Shown here: piece by piece, positions 12,001-22,636 of the stretch
Layout: the number at the start of each line of letters is the position of its first letter
Position numbering within the stretch: position 1 is the first letter of the stretch
Assembly: GCA_033063855.1 (NCBI GenBank)
Contig: CP093829.1
Location: 9,558,243-9,622,242, forward strand
Direction of reading: 5' to 3'
Origin: Smittia aterrima
Taxonomy: Eukaryota > Arthropoda > Insecta > Diptera > Chironomidae
Length of the DNA stretch: 64,000 bases
The notes under the pieces: generated by a model
What the model saw: the letters and a program-made list of their open reading frames with translations, nothing else
Told to the model about the DNA's origin: nothing
The model's database searches: none
Made by a program: the position numbers and the translations under genes

Positions 12001-12865
12001 GAAGTTTCGTCCTCCATCTTCTAAAATTCTTTCATCGCCCACACGAAAGATCGTGCCAAACTTAAGGAACATCTTGTTGCTGAAAACCTGTTTTTGTTTT
12101 TCTCTTTTGCTTATGGCATATCGATTGCTCGCTTTGTGTTTTGCACGTAGACTTCGACTCAACAACAAAGAAGAAAAAAAAAAGTAAAACTTGATCACCT
12201 CTAATTGCTCTCTACATCATATGTTGAAGAAATCTCAGCTGAAGGACAGCTGTTTGCAGGTTTCTGTTCGCAAATAACTATTCGTCATCCTTTCCTGCTG
12301 TTATTTCGATGAATCAGTGGAGCTCAAGGACAAGCTCGTGTCAAACGTCGTTGTTCGTTTATCAAAAGCGAAGACTTTTGATTGAAGCTGAAAACGGTGG
12401 TCAAGGTCAACGTATCGACGAAAAAAAAATCAAAATGTTGTTTTCGAAACGACAGTGAATAAATGAGTCCATCTTGCTGATGAATACACTCACAATAAAA
12501 TTACGCTGATTATTTTTAGATTTATCACACTTCATTCTGTTTCTCCTCAAGCTCTCAATTCAAAGACTAAAACAAACATCGGATTTATCGTATTTGACTC
12601 ACACTAGAGTCGTCGATCAGTTGCCGCGTGATTATACAAACTCGGATCGATGAAACTCACTTCGGACTAGTCTTTCAGACATACGCGACAACGTGCCTTG
12701 AACTGCTATTGCACGTGATTGAATAACTTAAGCTAGAAACAAACAAATTTCGTAGTTTTTGAACCCGAATATTCTTCATGTCTTTATTGAAAAGTTGATA
12801 TCAAATTTGATATTACACAAGTAACCCAAATGAAAATGCCACTCAAGCTATGTAAGCTGCTTATC
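9098..12865. other. 3.8-kb gene-free stretch between Cyclin G and EMC1
   Basis: Short open frames here are A-rich or T-rich and show no protein-like composition. The first few hundred bases are probably the Cyclin G 3' UTR, and a T-rich tail at about 12780-12865 belongs to the EMC1 3' end. I see runs of A and T, short purine tracts and no recognisable RNA gene, transposon or long inverted repeat. It may hold Cyclin G regulatory DNA, but nothing in the bases proves this. Confidence 0.35.
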
Positions 12866-15800
12866 TTACTTCCAAGCTGCCTTTATTGCCTTTTTGGCGG
12901 CCAGATGCTTGACTATGTAAGACGCTGAGGTGAGTCCGACAAGGACAATTGAGATCAGGAAGTAATCAAAGTCTTCCTTCAATAGATCAAACGTTTTCGA
13001 AGGTGACACTCGGGTGACAAAAAGATCGAGACCATAGACCAACACAAGACTCGTGCTCTCTAATCCGCTTGGCGCTGTGTAAATACCTTTGATATTAGCG
13101 ACTGTTTGATTATAATTAATGAAGCTCTCGTGTTGCAGAGGCAACTCTGGTATGTAAGGAATGATTCCCTCTTCGCGTTGTTTATCAGGCGAGATCATCG
13201 AGTGTCGTCGTGGATCGAGCAAAGCCCAAGCCATCTCTGCCACTGCACCCGAATGCAAACCAACTGATAAGATAAAGAATCAAAGGTTACTCAGGAATTC
13301 TCAAAGCATTGTAGTTAAGCCAGATGCACTTACTCAACACATGTTTGTTTGTAATCCCCTTCTCCGTTATCGTCTCTCGCAAAGCAGCGACGCTGCCCGA
13401 AATAATAAATGTTTGACGTTCAACGATAGGTAATGGAGTTGAATTCAATGAACTCCAAGCTGTGCTGTTTGTTTGCGTCTTTCCTTCGTATAACTCAACC
13501 GATGCTGTTTGATAAAGAACAAAAAAAAATTCGTTAAAAACATTTTATCAGCTGCTTTGTCGTTATTTCAATTCTATTCATGACGGAATGTTTTTTTAGA
13601 TCGCAATTTCTTGTTATCAAAGGCCTTCGGTCTGTGAATATGCCTCCAAGAGTAAATCGCGCTATACAAGTTCAAGGAGCACGTAATAATTAATGTGCAA
13701 ATCACTTACTGATTTCATTCCGACGAATCTTTTCGTTGTAGAACGAGTAGACGAGCCAATTTTCCGAGTGAACAATTTTTATAGGTCCCTTGACTCGCCG
13801 ATGATTCAAAGCGAAAACGATGTTACCGCTGACGACATCAACAAGATAAACATTCAAAATATCTGTTAACGAAATGGAAACAAATAAAAAAAAGTAAAGT
13901 TTAAGTTTCGACCAAATGAGGACAACTCACATTTGTGGATGCTATCTGGTCCTTCGGTCGTTACCGCAATGAGATTGGGGTTGATGTATTTGTAGAGAAC
14001 TGACCGATCAGCAAGAACACGACCTTGCGAGTGAACTCGTTCAATTGGATTCTTCGGAGCGATTTGTGTGATCTTTTGTTCCTTATCTGCTCCGCTAAGA
14101 TTTAGAGTCCAAGTTTGCAGAGTCGTCGCTTTCTATAACGAAAGTAAATGAATTTGTTTAGTGATGGACTTTCACCTTACTCAGCGAACTTACATTGTTT
14201 TCGTATTGAATCTGGTATCCGGTTAATACTCCAGTGTTTTTGTTAGCGACATAGAAGAAGAAATCTTTTACAAACGAGAGCGATGTTTCCGGTTGAACAT
14301 GAACGCCATTCTTATCGTCGATGAAGAGAATTCCGCGCAAAAAGTTCTCTCCGCTTTGATGCAACAGCGAAACTTGTTGAATCTTAAATCCAAGCTTGCT
14401 GACTCCTCCGTTTACTGTTTGACCAGAGATTGGATTGAACTGATAGATGATTCCGTTGCCAGTTGTGCTTTCGCGAGCAATCACTGCACATTGCGCTGAG
14501 AGTGGATAATACTTTGAAGTTCTTTGAACGAGGAGCTTCATGTCTTGACCATTCGCGAATCCTTCAAAATCTCTCAAGATCTGAACCCAATGTTGTTTTC
14601 CAGAAACATTATCGATACCGAAAAGTTTTCCCGATTCAGTTAGAATCACCATCATCTTGTGAAGCCCAAAATCATCTCGTACAAGTCCCGCTTTCTGAGA
14701 GAACGAAGGTGGCGCTCCGAGCCCCAAAACTTGCAAAATAACGTTCTTGACCAATCCATATTGACTGTGAAGGCGTCGGTACAATGAACTCCATATATCA
14801 GCTGTACGAAAAACAAAAATTTGTTGTTAGATTAATAACAGCTCGATGACGATTCATTTAGTCACAACCAAACAGGAAGGCAGAGAAAATAAAAAGCAAA
14901 CAAAACACGAAACAAGGTGCAAAAAAATCGTGATAACAAACGTCACAATAACAAGAAAAGAACGAAAACTGGACGTACAAAGTTTTTCCTCTGATGAGCA
15001 TGTAAGCATGTAAAAGATTAATTACATTTTATGGGGACAGTTTAAAGAGAAAGAAGAAACTTGTTCTCACCGTCTTTGTTGTTGAGTTCTTCTTCGATGG
15101 CACCTTGAGCGTCGCTGAGAGTCAAGTCCAAGAATTCAACAGCCGCGATACGGGTCAACGCTTCTTCGCGAATCCATTTGATTTTACCACTTTGCGCAAC
15201 GGCTACAGCTCCGTCGTCTGTTGTAAGAAGGAATCGGCAAGCGAATTCAGTTGGATTTTCTCTCTTTGCTTTGCATTTGACTGCTTCGATCTGCAAGTTG
15301 TTGTCAAGGGTCTCGGGAACATCTGATAAGACTGCGAGTTCTTTATCTTCTAACACGATTTTTACGTCCTTGTTCTCTTTGACTAATTGAACAATTGAAT
15401 TTCCCATGAAGAGATTAGCTTGCTTTTGGTTTTCAAAAACAATCTGAAGATCATTGAGGGAGATAACTTGACGACCGACTTGCACAAAACCTTCTCGTCC
15501 CTTAACAACTTCAACAGATTTCGCTGATGCTTCAACAGCTTTCGATCTGACATTGCTTTGACTAGCGAGGAGATCAATAACGATCAATTGGTCTTTGACA
15601 AGGCAAGCATAGAAGTGTAGACTCAGAACGCATTTATCTTTGGTGATCCATCCAGCAGTGACTTTGCTTGTTGTTCCGGCATTCGTTTGTCCTGAGAAAG
15701 CATGGTACTCAGTGATCTCAAGATGAGAGTTGAATACTGGTAAAACATGATAAATGCTGTTATCTTTGAAGAAATATTGTGAAGCCTCGTTGTTCTCTGT

Positions 15801-16290
15801 GATTGGAGTTAATGACCATTCGAAAGCCAAGTTTCCATTGTTGATGTCCCAGCCTCGGAAAAGAACCGGATTGACTCCAGATACTGTGATGATACCGAAA
15901 GGATCTCCTTCGCTTGTTTGGCTTACGACATTCTTTGAATCTTTGGTGACATGCAGAAATTTCACGTCTCCTCGCGACTCGTCAGTCTCGAGAACTTTTC
16001 TCCACAGAATGTCACCATTCTTAGTTGACAACGCGGCTAGGACATTCTCTTCAGTCACAACAATTGCTTTGTCAGCCGAAATCGAGTCAAACTGAGCGAA
16101 TTTAATTTTTCCGATGAACCTCTGTCGCCTAAAATTTTCCAAGTTTTAATAAATTTTTAATCAAAATCCTGCCAACTCACCAATCGAACTTTCCTATCTG
16201 ATCTTCATATAAACCGCTAATTGGACTAACCGCTAAGCATATTAGAAAAGCGTATACTAGTGAATTAACTAAGTTATTTGAATATTTCAT
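12866..16290 (-). CDS. EMC1: ER membrane protein complex subunit 1
   Basis: Seven exons on the minus strand: 16181-16290, 15071-16128, 14194-14801, 13931-14132, 13710-13862, 13334-13504 and 12866-13263. All phases close to 899 residues, in line with about 900-990 for the family. A signal peptide (SLVYAFLICLAVSPISG) is followed by YEDQIGKFDW and a WD/PQQ-like luminal beta-propeller. The conserved C-terminal DUF1620 region carries ALLDPRRHSM, INYNQTV and GIYTAPSGLESTSLVL, then one membrane helix (YFLISIVLVGLTSASYIV) and a short basic tail. EMC1 is the large luminal-facing subunit of the EMC insertase that puts tail-anchored and multipass proteins into the ER membrane. The intron at 14802-15070 is the longest and holds nothing I recognise. 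The start is 269 bp from the divergent TMUB gene. Confidence 0.97.
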
Positions 16291-16559
16291 ATTTTCTTAA
16301 AATTTCACGTGGACGCTTTCAATTGAACTCCGCCAGATTTATTTTTCGTGTTCAATTGAAAACGCCAAAAAATCTGAAAAATATTTTTTTCTTCAATTTC
16401 CTTGATTGCTTCTCTATTGAACTATCAAAGTAAGGTGTTAAAGATTTAAATTTAACTAGAACTGAAGGAGTTTAATTAAGTGACAACCAAATGCTCAAAT
16501 TTGGAAATTAAATTGCGTTTGTTTTTATTTTTCTTATAAAAGTTTTATGAGCGACGAGA
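16291..16559. promoter_or_regulatory. Shared divergent promoter region of EMC1 and TMUB
   Basis: The 269-bp gap between two head-to-head start codons must hold both promoters and 5' UTRs. A short upstream reading frame starts at ATG 16547 (MSDENVSV, stop TGA at 16571-16573). It overlaps the TMUB start codon at 16560 in another frame, so it could lower TMUB translation. No clear TATA box at a proper distance is seen. Confidence 0.45.
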
Positions 16560-17727
16560 ATGTTTCTGTTTGACGAAGCAGAAGATAGTGTCAAGTCCAT
16601 CCACGTTCTCTTCGGCTCGTTCGTCTTAGCTATCATCTACTTTTGCTGGCAATCCACTCACGTTCGAGATCAACCTGGAGGAGCTGTTCATCATCTTCCG
16701 ATTGGAAATTTCGGTGAGAAACTTAATGCAATTAGTGGAAACTGATCGACTAACTGATTTCATCATTTTCAGTTCGTAGGAGCTCTTCGGTTTTGTCAAA
16801 TGCTTCAACAGCGACAGGAAGTACAACTGAAGAGAATCTAACAAGCTCCGTTGAGAACATCACAGACTCGATTTTCGTAGAAGCTTCTGAGTCGTTCAAT
16901 CAAAGAATTGCACAAGATGACGAAGACACTCGAACTCCTGATGGTGAACTTACCGAAGAAGAACAAATCATTCGAGAAATGGATCGAGATTTACCTACGA
17001 GTTCAAGTGAAAGTAGTTTGAGGCGTAGAAATATCAGATCAACTGAATCACAACCATCGACTTCGTCTGCTGTTGCTGAGAGTCAAAACAACGAAGAAGA
17101 GAGAATTTCTATAAAGTTAAAGTATTTAAACGACGAAATCAAGACAGTGAACGCTTATTTAAATGAGAGCGTCGGAAACTTTAAGAGGTACACAAAGAAA
17201 TTTAGGTCAGCGATCGAAATTTAAATTTGTTTCTTCCCACAGGCGAGAGTTTAACTCCGAATTAGAATCGAAGCTTATCAAGTTGATTTTTAACGGTCAA
17301 ATATTAGAAGACGATAAGAAATCTTTATCACAATGTGGACTCTTCTCGGAAGCAGTTGTTCACTGTCTGATCCTTCAGAAACGAAACGTCATCACACCAG
17401 TCGCGAATCCACTTTCACCAGCACCTAGAAATGTAAACAGAAGCTTGCTTACTCCTCCAAATCCTCTAGAGTGGAATGGAACGCTATTTATCTACATTCT
17501 TGGAATGGCTCTTGTCAGCTTGACTTTGGTTTTCTGTTGGTACTGTCGGTGAGTTTAGAAAAGTTTGTTTCCTTTCAAATTTATCTTAAAATCTTTTTTA
17601 TTCTAGGATACAATATTCAAGCTACTTCAGTTGGTATTCGACCATTGGACTCATCCTGATGACAAGTCTTTTCCTAGTTATGATTCCTCTCCTCACGCTG
17701 GTTGGTTTCTTTAGTCATAGACTTTAA
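16560..17727 (+). CDS. Transmembrane and ubiquitin-like domain protein (TMUB1/2 type)
   Basis: Four exons, 16560-16713, 16773-17187, 17243-17548 and 17607-17727, give 331 residues, like human TMUB2 (about 320). One N-terminal membrane segment lies at about residues 13-30 (VLFGSFVLAIIYFCW). A Ser/Glu-rich disordered linker follows, then a ubiquitin-like fold from about 162 to 240 (ISIKLKYLNDEIKTVNAYLN, then LIKLIFNGQILEDDKKSLSQ). Two membrane helices at about 270-290 and 303-325 complete the protein. The C-terminus lacks the Gly-Gly needed for conjugation, so the domain is a fixed module. TMUB proteins in mammals sit in the ER membrane and join ERAD ligase complexes. It shares its promoter gap with EMC1. 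The exact vertebrate orthologue (1 or 2) cannot be decided. Confidence 0.85.
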
Positions 17728-17741
17728 ACATTTTTAGACAA

Positions 17742-18122
17742 AAACGAAATATTAACGACTTGAATTATTTGTTGTTTCTCGTTTATTCTTACAAATGCTG
17801 CATCACAGATTGAACGATAGGCAAAGGCTGAACTGAGGTAATTGATATAGAATAACTGATTGTGATGATTGTGAAAGAAAATAAAGAAAATTTATGCTAA
17901 GAACGAAATTAAATAAATCGCAGAGACTTGAAAGAAAATATTGAAATTTCAGAAATAAAAGTTTGAAGTTTAATAATTATCAACATCGATTGCAATGTTT
18001 TCAACCATTTCCGTTTATTTTCATAATCAAAAGGGACAAGCTTTGCTGTTGGCATTTGTTGTATCAAAACAGATTGTCTAAAATCAAAATAAAATTGCAA
18101 TACACAAAAATAATCTAGGAAC
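17742..18122 (+). repeat. Relic 3' flank of a lost F-box/LRR gene copy
   Basis: Fifteen bases after the TMUB stop the sequence becomes a close copy of the end of the second F-box/LRR gene: CGAAATATTAACGACTTGAA occurs here and at 24096-24115, where it covers that gene's last codons and stop. About 185 bp further (from about 17769) match 24129-24313. The same block matches 19806-19960, and 18066-18122 matches 19955-20012. Thus the 3' flank exists three times but the gene only twice. The simplest reading is a former third tandem copy deleted except for its tail. Confidence 0.7.
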
Positions 18123-18178
18123 ATTGAAGAGAGCGATTGTTAAGAAAATTTACTCATAAAAGAAATTCTTATTAGACT

Positions 18179-18303
18179 CAGGTAAAAATAAAAGAAAAAC
18201 TTCGACTCATTTCTTTTTCAACGTTCGATAAGGTAAGACACGCTCTCTTCAAGATCCAAAAATATTTTTGTTTATTTCAATTTTATTTTAGATAAAAACT
18301 CAA
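18179..18303 (+). promoter_or_regulatory. Duplicated 5' leader with UTR intron, copy 1
   Basis: This 125-bp leader is nearly identical to 22513-22636 before the second copy. Both contain a donor (ataag/gtaaga, GT at 18233) and an acceptor (tttattttag, ending 18291) that fit a 59-bp intron in the 5' UTR, ending 12 bp before the ATG. The repeat begins abruptly at CAGGTAAAAATAAAAG, marking the left edge of the duplicated unit. Confidence 0.6.
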
Positions 18304-19791
18304 ATGGAAGGAAGCTCAGCAATGATGCCAATTAACAAGCAATCGCAGGAAACAAACGCAAAAGTTTCAAATGAAGACCCTAACGTGAAAATCATCAAAT
18401 TATCTGAGGCGGCTGCGAATAACTTGGATCCATTGGAATATTTCTCACGTTTTCTCGGCATTCCCGAGATGATCTTAATGCATTTAGACGGCAAAGACGT
18501 GTTAACAGCTTCAGAAGTCACTCCAAGTTATTACAACTTCATCGCTTCGTTGACAGTTCTCATGAAGAAAATTGAAGTTGTTTGTGATCGAGATTTAAAT
18601 CTCAACGGTGAAGATTTGGTTAGGATCCCAGAAGTCGGCGAGTTTGAATACAACTTCTTCGCTTCGTCGTTAGATCTTTTGAAAACTAAAATTGGTTTTC
18701 ATGATAGAAGTACGACCCAGTTGGAAGATTTCAATTTGCTGAAGAACAGCTCGAGACTTTATCAGAACATTAAAATCAAACGATGGAAAGTGAAAATTGA
18801 TGATGAAAATGAAAATAGTAGAGAATTTGGCGACTACATAACCGATTCAGAACTTGATTTCTTTTATAGTAAGGCTCACGAATGGAAAAATGTTTCACTC
18901 GCAAATGTTTATTTTAGAAATAAACAGGATTTGTGGAGATTGTTATCAGCAATCGAATCATCAGTCGAAAGCATTTCTGTCTGGGAAAATGGCGTTCTTC
19001 CATTTGAGGATCCATCTTCAGAGATTGAATCTGTCGAAGCTTTAAAGTTTCCAAAGTTGAAACAACTTACAGTTCGTCTCTACGACTTTCACACTTTTGT
19101 TGCAAACAGCACTTTTGTTGAAACTTTGGCCAGATTTTTGTTAAACTCTGTTGCTATCGAAGTACTTGATTTACAAGACTTTTCTGGTAAAATCGACATA
19201 GATATTTTAACAAAAATGCTTGGAAAGTTCGATAAACTGAGAAGTCTCAGTCTTCAGTCAACAATCGTAAATCAATTATTCGAAGATGAATCTTGGAAAA
19301 AGTTTCAATTCAAGCTCAAGAGTTTGGCAATACTTAATATCGGTCAGATTTTGTTTGGCACCAACTTTGTGAATTTCTTTAAGTCACAAAGCAATCATCT
19401 CGAAAAATTGGGGGTCATTGCACATGCAGAAAACACAGAAATTTTTGATGTGATCATGAAAATGCCAAAGTTGAAGAGTCTCTCCCTCTATTGTGTGGGT
19501 TTTTTCGAGAATGAAGTTCCAACAAATATGTCAACCTCAATTACTGAGCTGACTTTGATTAAATGTAATAATAACGCTGTATGTTTAAAATTTATGTTAG
19601 ATTCAATGCCGAAAGTGACAAATCTTACACTCCAATCAATCGATGAAGAAGAATTTAAAATATTGAAAACAACGAAGAGAAAGTTTGAAAATTTGAAAGT
19701 TCGTGGTGAATTGAAAGGAGTTGACATCAAGGAATTGGAAGAAATTATGATTGAGAATTATACTTCGCTAGAGATAGCCAATAAAAAATAA
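18304..19791 (+). CDS. F-box/LRR-like protein, tandem copy 1
   Basis: A single coding exon of 495 residues. Residues about 38-80 (LDPLEYFSRFLGIPEMILMH, then GKDVLTASEVTPSYYNFI) have the shape of an F-box: Pro-rich helix 1, a central Leu, then a variable tail. The rest consists of leucine-rich repeats of about 25 residues (for example IEVLDLQDFSGKIDIDIL and LKSLSLYCVGFF). Such proteins normally pair with Skp1 and select targets for SCF ubiquitin ligases; no substrate can be named. It is about 80 percent identical by eye to the second copy, with the N-terminus and a block at residues about 180-255 nearly unchanged and the C-terminal repeats much more different. There is no frame damage. Copy 1 ends in EIANKK, while copy 2 ends differently. 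Confidence 0.75.
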   Translation: MEGSSAMMPINKQSQETNAKVSNEDPNVKIIKLSEAAANNLDPLEYFSRFLGIPEMILMHLDGKDVLTASEVTPSYYNFIASLTVLMKKIEVVCDRDLNLNGEDLVRIPEVGEFEYNFFASSLDLLKTKIGFHDRSTTQLEDFNLLKNSSRLYQNIKIKRWKVKIDDENENSREFGDYITDSELDFFYSKAHEWKNVSLANVYFRNKQDLWRLLSAIESSVESISVWENGVLPFEDPSSEIESVEALKFPKLKQLTVRLYDFHTFVANSTFVETLARFLLNSVAIEVLDLQDFSGKIDIDILTKMLGKFDKLRSLSLQSTIVNQLFEDESWKKFQFKLKSLAILNIGQILFGTNFVNFFKSQSNHLEKLGVIAHAENTEIFDVIMKMPKLKSLSLYCVGFFENEVPTNMSTSITELTLIKCNNNAVCLKFMLDSMPKVTNLTLQSIDEEEFKILKTTKRKFENLKVRGELKGVDIKELEEIMIENYTSLEIANKK

Positions 19792-20480
19792 AAAATAAAA
19801 GCTTTTTGTTGTTTCTCGTTTATTCTCACAAATGCTGAATCACAGATTGAACGATAAGCAAAGGCTGAACTGAGGTAATTGATTTAGAATAACTGATTGT
19901 GATGATTGTGAAAGAAAATAAAGAAAATTTATGCTAAGAACGAAATTAAACAGATTGATCGTTTTAATCTAAAATCAAAATAAAACTGCAATAGACAAAA
20001 ATAATCGAGAAACCTTTTTTATTTACTTAATTGAAAGTGAGCCTGTTTTTAAATCGCGCTTTACATTAGCATGTTGAATGTAGTTGCTTTAATCAATCTT
20101 TGGTCACGTTCGCATTCATGAAAAAATCAGTAATTGGTTGAACAGAAATGACAATTGTTTCCATTTTGAGACGTCGAAAGTGAGAATACGGAACATTTAA
20201 AAAGAATTTTCTGTCCGATGAAAATTCTTTTGCTGAAAAATGAAATGAATGTTTAAGTTTATCAACAAATTTATAAAAGCATCATATTGATTTTCCATCA
20301 CGACATAAACATCAGAAAATATCTTCGTTAGAAGAAAAACTAAAATGGTTTTAGATTTTATAATAATTCATTTTTTTGTAATCTTTTTGTCGGAAGAAGT
20401 TTATAAAGTATAAATTTATTTCTTACCGGGATCTTCACTTTGATTGTTGATTTCGTCATCTTCAGACAAAACTTCGCTAT
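19792..20480. repeat. 3' flank of F-box/LRR copy 1, partly duplicated
   Basis: 19806-19960 repeats the block at 17769-17925 and 24132-24280, including the motif GATTGTGATGATTGTGAAAG. 19955-20012 repeats 18066-18122, so relative to the relic copy about 140 bp were lost between them. Beyond 20012 the DNA is unique, AT-rich and without coding potential up to the transposon end at 20481. Confidence 0.7.
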
Positions 20481-21782
20481 TAAAGTATGATCAAGAAAAA
20501 ATCCGTCGCTCTACACATATGCGTAATTTAACACACACACGTACAAGGTAAAATGTAAATAACTTGAATTAAAGATTATAATTCAAAGACTATTTCCTGA
20601 AAATTTCATGCTTCTGTGATAACTACTAGAAAAGATCTCATCAAATGAATATAACAAACGAAAATGCATTTTGGCCGAAAAAATGTAAAATTCTGATTGC
20701 TCTGCTGCTTTCATCTCAAAAAAATTGAAAATTCCAGCCAGCATCGTAAGAGACGTGATTAAACGATTCCAAAACACCTTGACCATTGATCAAAAGCTTG
20801 AAAGCGGACGAAAAACTGATCCAATTAATTTAAAGCTCCATCTAATCACTCGACATTTCTTGAAACCAAACTCGAGACTCTCTCAACATGACAGAGCAAC
20901 TGATATGAAAATTCTCATGAAATTAAGCAACAAACCATTGTCCGAACTAGTTAAAAGTGTTTTCTTGAAATCAAGATTGTAAAACGAGCTCTACAACGAA
21001 ATTTGATTGCTAAAATCGAACGCAAATAGCCATAGGATGACTGCTGACACATTTCGTAAGGCTCTTTCCCTTACATTACAAAATCAGTTAAAAATTGATA
21101 AACAGAAAAACTAGAGGACAAAAATTTTACAATTGTTCTGAGCATTTGAATGTCAGCGACAATTTAAAATTAAATTGGACTCATAAATTCATCAAATATT
21201 TTATGTTTGAAAGTTTCTTTGTGGTTGTGGTATAAAGGGAGAGCCTTACGCGAATCATTCAACTTCAAGCTCAAAATTTTTCACATAGAAGTTTCTCAAT
21301 TAGCGATTTTTCACATTTATTCAATAGCAACGATTCTCTATCATACTTTAAGCTGGTTCAACAAACTCTAAATGCTCCTATGTGACTGTAAAGAGCTAAA
21401 AACTTCATGAAGTCGCAGTAATACCGAAAAACTTGATTTCCTATTTTTTAACAAAACTTCGTCCCATTAAGTTTTTTCGGTCTGGCTTGAACAAAAATAT
21501 TAGAACAAATGAATAATCATTCGTAAATATTGAAGAAATTAAACAAAAATAGTAAACTCGCGAAAATCGGCTCACATTTATACTTGTCCAAAAACTCATG
21601 AGTCGCACCAAGAAGAGACTTCGAGCATTCGTCAAAACTGGTCAAAACTAAATTTTTGATGTGATCAGAATAATGTTTGAACATTATTCTTTAAACTACG
21701 AAAAACTTGAAATAAAACTAGCTTTTAGTTATTGAAATATTTATATGTGTAGAGCGACGGATTTTTTCTTGATCATACTTTA
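20481..21782 (+). mobile_element. Degenerate Tc1/mariner-type DNA transposon
   Basis: A perfect 40-bp inverted repeat ends the block: 20481-20520 and 21743-21782 are reverse complements. The outermost base pair on both sides is TA, the target duplication of this superfamily, leaving 38-bp terminal repeats (AAGTATGATCAAGAAAAAAT onward) around a 1298-bp element, a normal Tc1-like size. Inside, on the plus strand (about 20704-20982), a frame encodes a helix-turn-helix region of transposase type: ISKKLKIPASIVRDVIKRFQ followed by a Gly-Arg-Lys hinge (ESGRK). The DDE catalytic half is not readable because stops and frame loss break it, so the copy cannot make its own enzyme. The intact repeats suggest it is fairly young or was moved by another source. 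Confidence 0.88.
20704..20982 (+). pseudogene. Transposase remnant (N-terminal HTH domain)
   Basis: About 92 codons with the DNA-binding part of a Tc1-like transposase. The recognition helix area reads PASIVRDVIKRFQ and is followed by a GRP-like hinge and a second helix set. The frame ends at a stop at 20980-20982. Downstream fragments such as RALQRNLIAK are in other frames. The normal 340-residue protein with its DDE triad cannot be traced, so it is non-functional. Confidence 0.75.
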
Positions 21783-21810
21783 TCAGCAACTTTGAAAAAT
21801 TTGTCAATTT

Positions 21811-22326
21811 TCACTTGCTTTCCGCTTTCCTTTTTGAACCATCCGTTGCTCCTTTTGTATCGAGATCGGGAGAACTTTTCTTGGATTTTTTAACTGGCGG
21901 TTCTTCATCGTTTTCTGTTGAGCAAGAATTTTCAGTATTTTCTTCTTGAGCATGAGACGTTTCTGGATCTGCTGATGAGGCATTTTGTTCTGCGATTTGA
22001 TCTGCTTGCGATGTTGAAAATTTTTTGGTTAGGAAGATTTCTGAAGATTTTAGCGAGAGTAGTTTTTCTTTCTCTAATGGCTTGAACGTATATGTAGTGA
22101 TGTCTTTAATGTCGAATCCCAAATATTTGAGGCGATTTTCTTTTGATGTAAAATCGACACGATTGGAAAATTCTCCATTTTGAACCGCATGCTCGATTTT
22201 TGTGACTCGTTCTAAATCCAAGGCGAAGATGTCGTCTATGGTCTCTACTCCATACAATTCCAGCAGATTTTGCACTGAACTCGAGATTCTTTTATGATTG
22301 AGGAATCTAACTAGCGATTTTTCCAT
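21811..22326 (-). CDS. Orphan small protein with acidic/basic nuclear-type tail
   Basis: An intact single exon of 171 codons, unknown to me. Residues 1-105 look folded: helical leucine-rich stretches (SVQNLLELYGVETIDDIFAL) and a motif RLKYLGFDIKDITTYTFKPL. Residues 106-171 are disordered, rich in Ser, Glu and Asn, then basic (PPVKKSKKSS and GSKRKAESK), like a nuclear localisation signal. It ends 28 bp from the transposon and starts 187 bp before the second F-box leader, read in the opposite direction. It is not part of the duplicated unit, as no trace is seen beside copy 1. It may be a lineage-specific gene; function unknown. Confidence 0.5.
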   Translation of the reverse strand: MEKSLVRFLNHKRISSSVQNLLELYGVETIDDIFALDLERVTKIEHAVQNGEFSNRVDFTSKENRLKYLGFDIKDITTYTFKPLEKEKLLSLKSSEIFLTKKFSTSQADQIAEQNASSADPETSHAQEENTENSCSTENDEEPPVKKSKKSSPDLDTKGATDGSKRKAESK

Positions 22327-22636
22327 TTTTCGATAGTTTTCTCGGTGCGAACAAATTTTTTTAAAATTTTTTAAACTTTATAAACTTTTTTTAAGCTTTT
22401 TTTTTTCAAATTTAACCGACAAAGCAAAAGTCTGTTATAACTATAACTATTTCATAATGGTTATTTTCTGGGACCTTCCGTACCATAACCATCGACATAT
22501 TTACCTGGATTCAGGTAAAAATAAAAGAAAAACTTCGACTCATTTCTTTTTCAACGTTCGATAAGGTAAGACATGCTCTCTTCAAGATCCAAAAATACTT
22601 TTGTTTATTTCAATTTTATTTTAGATAAAAACTCAA

